From the NCBI RefSeq assembly GCF_024614185.1, contig NZ_JAHTLF010000016.1, positions 248,001 through 312,000 of the forward strand: 64,000 nt of DNA. Direction: 5' to 3'. This document shows, in pieces, positions 57,296-64,000 of this stretch; the first letter of the stretch is position 1, and every line of letters starts with the position of its first letter. This DNA is from Nocardioides carbamazepini (lineage in GTDB: Bacteria; Actinomycetota; Actinomycetes; Propionibacteriales; Nocardioidaceae). The notes beneath the pieces are model-generated. The model saw only the letters and a list, made by a program, of their open reading frames with translations, had not been told where the DNA came from and did not search any database. The translations under genes were made by a program, and so were the position numbers.

Positions 57296-58098
57296 CCGCG
57301 ACCGCGACGCGGGCCGCCACGGACGCGCTCGGCATCGAGGAGCGCGACGGTGTCCTCGAGCTGACGCTGCAGCGTCCGGATGCGATGAACGCACTCAACC
57401 TGGAGCTCAAGCAGGCGCTCGCCGACGTGCTGCGCGACATCAGGTACGACGAGTCGGTCCGCGCGGTGCTCCTGACCGGCGCGGGGCGGGCATTCTGCGC
57501 CGGTGGCGATCTCTCGGAGATGGACCCGAACCGCACGCCGGAGCAGGCGCGCGTCCGTCAGCACCAGCTGCTGTCGGACGTCTTCGTGCCTCTCGCTCGG
57601 ACGCCGAAGCCCGTGGTCGCCGCCGTCAACGGCCACGCGCACGGGGCCGGCCTGAGCCTGGCGCTTGCGTGCGACGTGGTCGTCACGTCGGCGGAGGCGC
57701 CGATGTCGTTCGGGTACGTGCTCCGCGGGCTGACCCCGGACTGCGGCATCACCTATGTGCTGCCCCGGCTGGTCGGCATGGCTCGGGCCAAGGAGCTGCT
57801 CTACACCGGCCGCCGGTTCACCGGTGCCGACGCCGAGCGGATGGGGCTGGTCGCGGAGGCCGTGCCGGCCGGTGACGAGGTCGACCGGGCCCGGGCCCTC
57901 GCGGCCGAGCTCGGCAGCGGGGCCACTGTCGCGCTGGGACTGACCAAGCGCATGCTGGACCAGTCGTCGCAGCTGAGCTTCGAGGACCTCGCCGAGGTGG
58001 AGGCCTACTCGCAGGCGATCACCAGGGCGACAGCAGACCACGCAGAGGGGATCCTGGCGTTCAAGGAGAAGCGCCGGGCCGAGTTTCGCGGCGCCTGA
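57292..58098 (+). CDS. Enoyl-CoA hydratase/isomerase
   Basis: A 268-residue crotonase-fold protein. Oxyanion-hole segments are AFCAGGDLSEM and VNGHAHGAGLSLALACD. The two catalytic glutamate positions of enoyl-CoA hydratase are not evident in the second block (SFGYVLRGLTPDCGITYVLPRLVG), where D731-type C at DCG replaces the usual E, so it may be an isomerase or C-C hydrolase rather than a hydratase. GTG start overlaps the DUF35 stop. Confidence 0.82.
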   Translation: MTATATRAATDALGIEERDGVLELTLQRPDAMNALNLELKQALADVLRDIRYDESVRAVLLTGAGRAFCAGGDLSEMDPNRTPEQARVRQHQLLSDVFVPLARTPKPVVAAVNGHAHGAGLSLALACDVVVTSAEAPMSFGYVLRGLTPDCGITYVLPRLVGMARAKELLYTGRRFTGADAERMGLVAEAVPAGDEVDRARALAAELGSGATVALGLTKRMLDQSSQLSFEDLAEVEAYSQAITRATADHAEGILAFKEKRRAEFRGA

Positions 58099-58164
58099 CC
58101 CCGACCGAGCAGGAGCCACGCAGCGCCGACGTACGACCGGCGCACCGACGAACGGGAGAAATCG

Positions 58165-59010
58165 ATGACTGGCTGGTCCGGCAGCTTCGCCGACATGACC
58201 ATCCCCTGGCCCACGACGTCCGACGTCCGGATCTTCGACCTGGCCGTCCGGCTCGAGCCGGGCATGCCCAAGCATCCGTATCACCCGCCGTACAGCTTCG
58301 TGCTGGCCAAGAAGCACGGCGACGGCCTCTACCCCGGTGGCATCTCCTCCGCGATGGAGATGATCACCATGGGCGCACACGTCGGCACCCACGTCGACGC
58401 CCTCGGCCACGTAGGGCTCGAGGGCATGGTCCACGGCGACCGGCCGATCCTCGATCATCAGTCGTCCACCCTGGGCATCGAGCACGGATCGACCGAGGAG
58501 TGCCCGCCGTTGATCGGTCGGGGACACCTGGTCGACGCGGTCGAGCTGTTCGGGCGCGACCTGACCCCTGCCGACGGCATCGGTGTCGCCGAGCTCGAGA
58601 AGTGGTTCGCCGATCACGACGAGCCAGGCCCGGGGTCGGTGGTGCTCGTCCGCACGGGGTGGATGCGCCACTGGTCCGACAACGACCGCTACCTCGGGCT
58701 CCAGACCGGGTTGCCGGGCATGAAGCGCGAGGGAGCCGAGTGGCTCTCGTCCCGCGGCATCATCGCGACCGGCTCCGACACCGTGAACTACGAGCACAAG
58801 CCCGATGTCACCAAGGCCGCGCTCAGCGTGCACCAGCACAACCTGGTGGAGCAGGGGATCTACATCTTGGAGTGCCTCGACCTCGAGACGCTGGCCGAGC
58901 ACCGGGTCCACGACTTCACCTTCCTCGCGCTGCCGCTCCGCATCGGCGGCGGCACCGGCTCGCCGCTGCGGCCGGTCGCGATCGCCCCCCGCCCCACCGA
59001 AGGCTCCTGA
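58165..59010 (+). CDS. Cyclase-family metal-dependent hydrolase (canonical motif)
   Basis: A 281-residue protein of the kynurenine formamidase/cyclase superfamily with the intact metal motif HxGTHxDxxxH (H72, H76, D78, H82 in AHVGTHVDALGH). The end of the chain (VHDFTFLALPLRIGGGTGSPLRPVAI) is the characteristic closing block. Such enzymes use Zn or Mn to hydrolyse cyclic or amide-type bonds. In this operon it lies between a crotonase and the carboxylase genes, so its substrate is probably a CoA ester or cyclic diketone intermediate. A weak GGGAGAAATCG site precedes ATG 58165. Confidence 0.83.
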   Translation: MTGWSGSFADMTIPWPTTSDVRIFDLAVRLEPGMPKHPYHPPYSFVLAKKHGDGLYPGGISSAMEMITMGAHVGTHVDALGHVGLEGMVHGDRPILDHQSSTLGIEHGSTEECPPLIGRGHLVDAVELFGRDLTPADGIGVAELEKWFADHDEPGPGSVVLVRTGWMRHWSDNDRYLGLQTGLPGMKREGAEWLSSRGIIATGSDTVNYEHKPDVTKAALSVHQHNLVEQGIYILECLDLETLAEHRVHDFTFLALPLRIGGGTGSPLRPVAIAPRPTEGS

Positions 59011-59026
59011 GCCGGAACGAGGATCG

Positions 59027-59569
59027 ATGAGCACCACGCCGGACGGCAACGCCGCCGCCTCCACTCTCACTGCCGACGACATCCGACGCGTCCTCGAAGC
59101 GCTCGATGCGTCGGGCTGGGACGAGGCACTCATCACCGTGGGTGACCTACGGATCGCTGTGGCGCGCAACGGCGGGTCGCTGCCCCTCGAAGGCACCGCG
59201 CCCGCTGCGCCCGCTGTCCCCACCGCCGGCCCGGCGGGGCCGTCGGCGCCGGTCGCACCCGTCGCCGACACGCCCAGCCCGATCCCGGCGTCGGCTCCCG
59301 GCGCGTTCACCGCCGACGTGGCGGGCGAGGTCGTCACGGCGCCTTCGGTCGGCGTCTTCTGGCGCGCACCCGAGCCGGGTGCGGCACCGTTCGTGGAGGT
59401 CGGTGCGCACGTCGCGAGGGGCGACACCCTGTGCATCGTCGAGGTCATGAAGCTGATGAGCCACGTCGACGCCCCGGTGTCCGGCACGGTCGCCCACGTC
59501 CACGTCGAGAACGCCCAGTCCGTGGAGCACGGCGCACCGCTCTTCACCATCGTCCCCGACGGGTCCTGA
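59027..59569 (+). CDS. Biotin carboxyl carrier protein subunit
   Basis: A 180-residue AccB-type carrier. A short N-terminal helical domain (residues 14-50) and a Pro/Ala-rich linker lead to the biotinyl domain, with the biotin lysine K142 in IVEVMKLMSHVDAP. The usual EAMKM/EAMKL reads EVMKL; lysine and both flanking methionine/leucine positions are kept. The thumb-containing C-terminus PVSGTVAHVHVENAQSVEHG is normal. It carries CO2 between the next two proteins. ATG 59027 with GGAACGAGGA upstream. Confidence 0.88.
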   Translation: MSTTPDGNAAASTLTADDIRRVLEALDASGWDEALITVGDLRIAVARNGGSLPLEGTAPAAPAVPTAGPAGPSAPVAPVADTPSPIPASAPGAFTADVAGEVVTAPSVGVFWRAPEPGAAPFVEVGAHVARGDTLCIVEVMKLMSHVDAPVSGTVAHVHVENAQSVEHGAPLFTIVPDGS

Positions 59570-59572
59570 GCC

Positions 59573-60940
59573 GTGCGCCGGGTGCTGGTGGCCAACCGCG
59601 GCGAGATCGCGGTCCGTGTGGTCCGCGCGTGCTTCGACGAGGGACTCGAGTCCGTCGTCGCGGTCTCGGAGGTCGACCGTGACTCGCTGGCCGCCCGGAT
59701 GGCCGACGGCGTCGTGCAGATCGGTCCTGCCGCCGCGGCCGAGAGCTATCTCCGCGTCGAGCGGATCGTCGCCGCGGCACTGCACGCGGGATGCGACGCC
59801 GTCCACCCCGGCTACGGCTTCCTGTCCGAGCGCCCCGAGCTCGCCGAGGCGTGCGCGGAGAACGGGCTGGTCTTCGTGGGTCCGCCGGGCGACGTCATGC
59901 GTCGCTCGGGGGACAAGCTCCGTGCGCGAGAGGTGGCCGACAAGCTCGGCATCCCCACCGGCGGAGGCACGCCCGGTCTCCACTCGCTCCATGAGGCGCT
60001 GGAGGCCGCGGAGCGGCTCGACGCCTATCCACTGCTGATGAAGGCGTCGGCGGGCGGCGGCGGCCGCGGCATGACCATCGTCCGCGGACCCGAGGACCTG
60101 CGCCGAGCCTTCGAGCGGTCCCGGCTCGAAGCCGAGCGTGCCTTCGGTGACGGCACGCTCTATCTCGAGCGGTTCATCGAGCGGGCCCGCCACGTCGAGG
60201 TGCAGGTCCTCGCCGACGCGCACGGCAGCGTCCGTCACCTCGGAGAGCGCGACTGCAGCGCCCAGCGCCGCTACCAGAAGCTGATCGAGGAGGCTCCGGC
60301 CGTCGGCCTCGCCGACGAGACCGTCGCGGGACTGCGCGAGTCGGCGGTCCGGCTCGCCGAGGAGCTCGGATACGTCGGAGCCGGCACCATCGAGTTCCTC
60401 GTCGACGCGCAGCGAGGCGACTTCATCTTCCTCGAGCTCAACGCCCGCGTGCAGGTCGAGCACCCGGTGACGGAGGAGGTCACCGGAATCGACATCGTCC
60501 GCGAACAGCTGAGGATCGCCGCCGGGCGGCCGATCTCCTTCGCGCAGGAGGATGTCACGATCAGCGGGCACGCTGTCGAGTGCCGGATCAACGCCGAGGA
60601 CCCCGGCCGCGACTTCCTCCCCTCGCCGGGGAGGGTCGACGTCTGGGTCGCCCCCCAGGGCCACGGCATCCGGGTCGACACCTTCCTCCAGCCCGGCGCG
60701 GTCGTGCAGCCCCACTACGACTCGATGGTCGCCAAGGTGATCACCCACGCCGCGTCGCGCACGGAGGCGCTCGCCCTGATGGACCGGGCTCTCGCCCGGC
60801 TCCGCGTCGAGGGCATCCGCACGACCACCGACCTGCAGCGCGCGATCGTCAGCGACGAGCGCTACCGGTCCGAGCCGATCCACACCCGATGGCTGGAGGA
60901 CGTCTTCCTCCCCGGGAATCTCCACGAGGGGCAGGCATGA
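59573..60940 (+). CDS. Biotin carboxylase subunit
   Basis: A 455-residue AccC-type ATP-grasp enzyme that carboxylates carrier biotin using ATP and bicarbonate. Conserved blocks: VLVANRGEIAVRVVRAC, the ATP loop KASAGGGGRGM, GERDCSAQRRYQKLIEEAP, and AVECRINAEDPGRDFLPSPG. Length is normal. GTG start 3 bases after the carrier stop; the stop overlaps the carboxyltransferase by four bases, so all three subunits are coupled. Confidence 0.92.
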   Translation: MRRVLVANRGEIAVRVVRACFDEGLESVVAVSEVDRDSLAARMADGVVQIGPAAAAESYLRVERIVAAALHAGCDAVHPGYGFLSERPELAEACAENGLVFVGPPGDVMRRSGDKLRAREVADKLGIPTGGGTPGLHSLHEALEAAERLDAYPLLMKASAGGGGRGMTIVRGPEDLRRAFERSRLEAERAFGDGTLYLERFIERARHVEVQVLADAHGSVRHLGERDCSAQRRYQKLIEEAPAVGLADETVAGLRESAVRLAEELGYVGAGTIEFLVDAQRGDFIFLELNARVQVEHPVTEEVTGIDIVREQLRIAAGRPISFAQEDVTISGHAVECRINAEDPGRDFLPSPGRVDVWVAPQGHGIRVDTFLQPGAVVQPHYDSMVAKVITHAASRTEALALMDRALARLRVEGIRTTTDLQRAIVSDERYRSEPIHTRWLEDVFLPGNLHEGQA

Positions 60941-62424
60941 GCACGAACACCGGCGCCGGTCGGCACATCGACTTCGTCGACCAGACGCTTCGGGACGGAC
61001 AGCAGAGCCTCTGGGGCATGCGGATGCGCGCGTACGAGGCCGCTCGCGCGCTCCCGCACATCGACAGCACCGGCTTCAAGGTGGTCGACCTCACCGGGGC
61101 CGGGATGTTCACCGTCCTGCTCCGGTCCTTCCGCGACGACCCGTGGGCGACCACGGACTTCCTGGTCCAGAACCTCCCGAGCAACGTCCGTCGCTCGGGG
61201 CTGCGCACGATCTCGGTGATCGGCTTCAAGCACACCCCCGACGCGATCATGGACCTGTGGGTGCAGACGCTCGTCAAGCACGGCGTCACCAGCTTCTGGA
61301 TCTACGACTGTCTCTACGACATGCCGGTGATGAAGCGGCTTGCCGAGGTCATCCGGGCCGCCGGCGGCACCGCCGCCCCCGCGATCATGTACGGGCTCAC
61401 CGGAGTGCACGACGACGAGTTCTTCGCCGCGCGGGCCAAGGAGATGGCCTCGTGGGAAGGCATCGAGTCGGTCTATGTCGAGGACGCGGCCGGCGTCCTC
61501 ACGCCCGAGCGGGCGGCAACGCTGTTGCCGGCCATCCGGGCCGCCGCGGGCGACGTACCGCTGGAGCTGCACTGCCACAACACCACGGGCCTGGCGCAGC
61601 ACAACTACATCCAGGGCCTCCGAGCCGGGTTCGACATGCTGCACACCGCGTCGCGACCGCTGGCCAACGGCCCGTCGCTGCCGTCGACCGAGAGCATGCT
61701 CACCATCCTCGGCAGCCTCGGCTACACGCATTCGCTGGACGAGTCCCAGCTGCCGCCGGTCGCCGACAACTTCCGGGAGGCGGCTCTCGCTGGCGGATAC
61801 GAGCTCGGGCAGATGGCCGAGTACGACCCGCGCATGTACGACCACCAGTTGCCGGGCGGCATGACGGGGACGCTCAAGAGCCAGCTCGCGCAGCACGGGA
61901 TGAGTGACCGCTTCGACGAGGTGCTCGAGGAGATCCCGCAGGTCCGCCTCGAGCTCGGCGAGCCGATCATGGCGACGCCGTTCTCCCAGTTCGTCGGCAT
62001 CCAGGCGCTGCTCAACGTCGTGACGGGGGACCGCTACTCGATGGTCCCGGACGAGGTGCTGCACTATGCGCTCGGTCACTACGGACCGGTGCCGAGCCCG
62101 ATCGACCCCGACGCCCTCGACCGGATCCTCGCCGCGCCGAAGGCGGCGGAGTACCAGCGATGGGAACGCCCGCAGCCGACGTTGGCCGAGATCCGCTCGC
62201 GCTTCTCCTCCGACATCAGCGACGAGGAGCTGCTCCTGCGGTTCATGTGCTCGGACGAGGAGGTCGACCAGATGATCGCGGCCGGCCCGATCCGGACCGA
62301 CCCGCGCACCACCTCGTCGCGCATCGTCTCGCACATCGAGGAGCTGGTCGCCGAGAAGCGCAGCCTGAACGCGGTGTCGGTGACGTCCGGTGACCTCTCG
62401 GTGACCCTGCGCCGGAGATCCTGA
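60937..62424 (+). CDS. Pyruvate-carboxylase-type carboxyltransferase homologue with altered active site
   Basis: A 495-residue protein matching the TIM-barrel carboxyltransferase domain of pyruvate carboxylase, transcarboxylase 5S and OadA. Retained: the metal aspartate and neighbouring arginine (RDGQQS, R19-D20), substrate arginine R90, and the metal histidines of LHCHNTTG (H212, H214). Changed: the carbamylated lysine of IKDMAG is glutamate (E182 in YVEDAAG), and the proton-relay threonine of the LTSQPS block is proline (P246 in NGPSLPS). It should receive CO2 from the adjoining carrier, but the acceptor is probably not pyruvate. A C-terminal 100-residue region ends in RSLNAVSVTSGDLSVTLRRR. 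Confidence 0.85.
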   Translation: MSTNTGAGRHIDFVDQTLRDGQQSLWGMRMRAYEAARALPHIDSTGFKVVDLTGAGMFTVLLRSFRDDPWATTDFLVQNLPSNVRRSGLRTISVIGFKHTPDAIMDLWVQTLVKHGVTSFWIYDCLYDMPVMKRLAEVIRAAGGTAAPAIMYGLTGVHDDEFFAARAKEMASWEGIESVYVEDAAGVLTPERAATLLPAIRAAAGDVPLELHCHNTTGLAQHNYIQGLRAGFDMLHTASRPLANGPSLPSTESMLTILGSLGYTHSLDESQLPPVADNFREAALAGGYELGQMAEYDPRMYDHQLPGGMTGTLKSQLAQHGMSDRFDEVLEEIPQVRLELGEPIMATPFSQFVGIQALLNVVTGDRYSMVPDEVLHYALGHYGPVPSPIDPDALDRILAAPKAAEYQRWERPQPTLAEIRSRFSSDISDEELLLRFMCSDEEVDQMIAAGPIRTDPRTTSSRIVSHIEELVAEKRSLNAVSVTSGDLSVTLRRRS

Positions 62425-62517
62425 AGCCCTCCGCCCTCTCCGGCGCACGTCTCGCCGGCACGGTCGCGCGCCCATGCCGACCTCACCCTGTCCCTGCTCG
62501 GCACCTCCTGGAGACGC

Positions 62518-62955
62518 ATGAACACCTACCCCCTCAGTGACCTCGCCGCCCTGGTAGGAACCGAGCTCGGCACCAGCGGCTGGCTGGCGGTCGAGCAGGG
62601 CCGGATCGACCTCTTCGCCGACGCAACCGGCGACCACCAGTGGATCCACACCGACCCCGAGCGCGCGGCAGCCGGGCCGTTCGGCTCCACCATCGCGCAC
62701 GGCTACCTCACGCTGTCGTTGCTGCCCGTGCTGGTGAGTGACGCATTCGCGCTTGAAGGCGTGTCGCGCCGGGTCAACTACGGGCTGGACAAGGTGCGGT
62801 TCCCCGCACCGGTCAAGGTCGGCTCGAAGGTGCGGGCCACGGTGACCCTGGTGTCGTACGACGCGGGCCGGATGAAGCTGCGCGTCGTGGTGGAGCTCGA
62901 GGGCGGGGAGCGTCCCGCCTGCGTCGCGGAGACCCTCACCGCCCTCTTCACGTGA
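62518..62955 (+). CDS. MaoC-like enoyl-CoA hydratase
   Basis: A 145-residue single-hotdog dehydratase. The hydratase-2 motif is FADATGDHQWIHTDPERAA, giving the catalytic Asp and His, followed by GPFGSTIAHGYLTLSLLP. It would hydrate a trans-enoyl-CoA to the R-3-hydroxyacyl-CoA. It is separated from the carboxylase operon by 93 bases without a clear promoter and carries a CTCCTGGAG ribosome-site-like sequence before ATG 62518. Confidence 0.88.
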   Translation: MNTYPLSDLAALVGTELGTSGWLAVEQGRIDLFADATGDHQWIHTDPERAAAGPFGSTIAHGYLTLSLLPVLVSDAFALEGVSRRVNYGLDKVRFPAPVKVGSKVRATVTLVSYDAGRMKLRVVVELEGGERPACVAETLTALFT

Positions 62956-63004
62956 CCTGAGTCACCTTCAGGCATGGACTTCGGCGGCCCGGTGTTCTAA
63001 GGTT

Positions 63005-63023
63005 TTTCAACCAATCGTTTGGC
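63005..63023 (-). promoter_or_regulatory. Operator-like site 8 of the island
   Basis: On the minus strand GCCAAACGATTGGTTGAAA, 19 bases before the last gene's GTG and upstream of its AGGAGG (63031-63036). TTCTAA at 62995-63000 is a possible -10. Confidence 0.7.
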
Positions 63024-63041
63024 ATGTAATAGGAGGTAGTC

Positions 63042-64000
63042 GTGGGCACGCCCGTGACCTTCGGACTGATCAACACGTTCGGCAATCCATCGGAGTGGCG
63101 GCAGCCGTGGCCGCAGCGCTACGCCGCGCTCCTCGAGCAGATCGAGTGGATCGACCGTGAGACCTCGATCGACGGCGTCTATGTGACCGAGCACCACTTC
63201 TACGATGACGGCTACATCCCTTCGGCGATGGTGATGTGCGGCGCGATCGCGGCGCGCACCGGGCGGGTCCGGATCGGCACCAACCTCATCCAGCTCCCTC
63301 TGCACAACGCCGTGCGGCTCGCCGAGGACGCTCTCGTGGTCGATGCCCTGTCCGGCGGACGGCTGCGCCTCGGCGTCGGCATGGGCTACTACCACCAGGA
63401 GTTCGACGGCATGGGACAGCGGCTCGCCGAGCGCGTCAGCCGCACCGAGGAGGGCGTGGCGATCCTGCGCAAGGCGTTCGCCGGCGAGCCGTTCGAGTTC
63501 CACGGCAAGCGCTACGACTTCGGGACCATCAAGGTGACGCCCGAACCGGTGCGTCCCGGCGGTCCGGAGATCTGGATGGGTGGGTTCGCGCCGGCCGCGA
63601 TCGAGCGGGCGGCCCGTATCGCCGACGGCTTCCTCGAGTTCGACCTGGGCACCCACCGGACCTACCTCGACGCCTGCGAGCGACTCGGCAAGCCGAAGGC
63701 GGAGCAGCGTCTCAACGTGACCTACTGGGCGATCATCGCCGAGGACCCCGAGAAGGCCTTCGCCGAGGCGGGCGAGCACTGGATGCACCTGCTCAACCAG
63801 TACATCCTCCGCGACGCCTACGCCGGCCGGACCCCGCCGCTCACTGAGCCGTACACGGATCCGCAGAAGGCGCTGGCCGACGGCCTGGTCATGCTCGCCG
63901 ACGGACCCACCGCGATCGAGACGTTCAACGCCGACGTCGCCAAGGGCGCGATCGACATCAACCTGGTCACCATGATGCCGGGCGAGCCCGTCGACCAGGT
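63042..64000 (+). CDS. Second luciferase-like (LLM class) flavin-dependent oxidoreductase, 5' part
   Basis: The frame is open at the right edge; about 319 residues are visible. The LLM fold is clear from IDGVYVTEHHFYDDGY, TGRVRIGTNLIQLPLHNAVRLAEDALVVD and LRLGVGMGYYHQEFDG; the EHH motif is typical of the alkanal/limonene-monooxygenase-like branch. It probably uses reduced FMN to oxygenate a hydrophobic substrate. GTG 63042 follows AGGAGG. It is the first gene of another unit of the regulon, which continues beyond the window. Confidence 0.85.
   Translation, partial: MGTPVTFGLINTFGNPSEWRQPWPQRYAALLEQIEWIDRETSIDGVYVTEHHFYDDGYIPSAMVMCGAIAARTGRVRIGTNLIQLPLHNAVRLAEDALVVDALSGGRLRLGVGMGYYHQEFDGMGQRLAERVSRTEEGVAILRKAFAGEPFEFHGKRYDFGTIKVTPEPVRPGGPEIWMGGFAPAAIERAARIADGFLEFDLGTHRTYLDACERLGKPKAEQRLNVTYWAIIAEDPEKAFAEAGEHWMHLLNQYILRDAYAGRTPPLTEPYTDPQKALADGLVMLADGPTAIETFNADVAKGAIDINLVTMMPGEPVDQ

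Noticed and set aside
60937..62424. Annotating the gene as pyruvate carboxylase subunit B
   Set aside because: The carbamylated lysine and the proton-transfer threonine are replaced, and the gene lies in a catabolic regulon.

Overview
This is a GC-rich (about 70 percent), densely coded actinobacterial chromosome segment. Three things point to an aerobic, menaquinone-using Nocardioidaceae-type organism (Nocardioides or a close relative): a 14-gene menaquinone-type complex I operon next to a demethylmenaquinone methyltransferase and a polyprenyl diphosphate synthase, a KorAB-type 2-oxoacid:ferredoxin oxidoreductase, and frequent GTG starts with ATGA/GTGA overlaps. The genus is an inference from gene content and style.

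Layout. 1-2.6 kb: the end of an unknown protein, menG, and an orphan AAA-type/DUF4143 ATPase with a repeat-bearing promoter. 2.8-19.4 kb: nuoABCDEFGHIJKLMN, translationally coupled, followed without a gap by the isoprenoid side-chain synthase. 19.5-22.2 kb: a self-inhibited Fic protein with a palindrome-rich promoter, a RarD-type exporter and a small secreted protein. 22.2-25.3 kb: korB-korA on the minus strand. 25.7-29.4 kb: a sulfate ABC importer. 29.4-33.0 kb: housekeeping singletons (a small membrane protein, SRPBCC, LhgO, a lytic transglycosylase, YajQ) and tRNA-Tyr(GTA).

From 33.2 kb to the right edge lies a catabolic island of about 31 kb. Its first part encodes a flavin-dependent monooxygenase-like protein, a Baeyer-Villiger monooxygenase, alcohol dehydrogenases and an HSL-type alpha/beta hydrolase, a set resembling the cyclohexanol/cyclohexanone chnABCD route. 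A ribose-type ABC importer and a TetR regulator follow. The second part has two acyl-CoA ligases, a thioesterase, a paired acyl-CoA dehydrogenase, several SDRs, hydratases and two cyclase-family hydrolases. It also has two thiolase-fold proteins that lack thiolase catalytic residues together with a tandem DUF35 protein, and a three-subunit biotin-dependent carboxylase whose carboxyltransferase lacks the usual carbamylated lysine. The island looks like a complete activate-open-shorten route for an alicyclic or terpenoid/steroid-like ketone. The substrate cannot be read from sequence.

The strongest unannotated signal is a 19-bp near-palindrome with consensus RCCAAACG-NN-CGNTTGAAA. It occurs eight times, always at the head of an operon of the island and never inside the housekeeping half. 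One copy precedes the TetR gene itself, so the island appears to be one regulon under an autoregulated, ligand-responsive repressor. The chemically novel candidates are the non-thiolytic thiolase/DUF35 module and the adjoining atypical biotin carboxylase.
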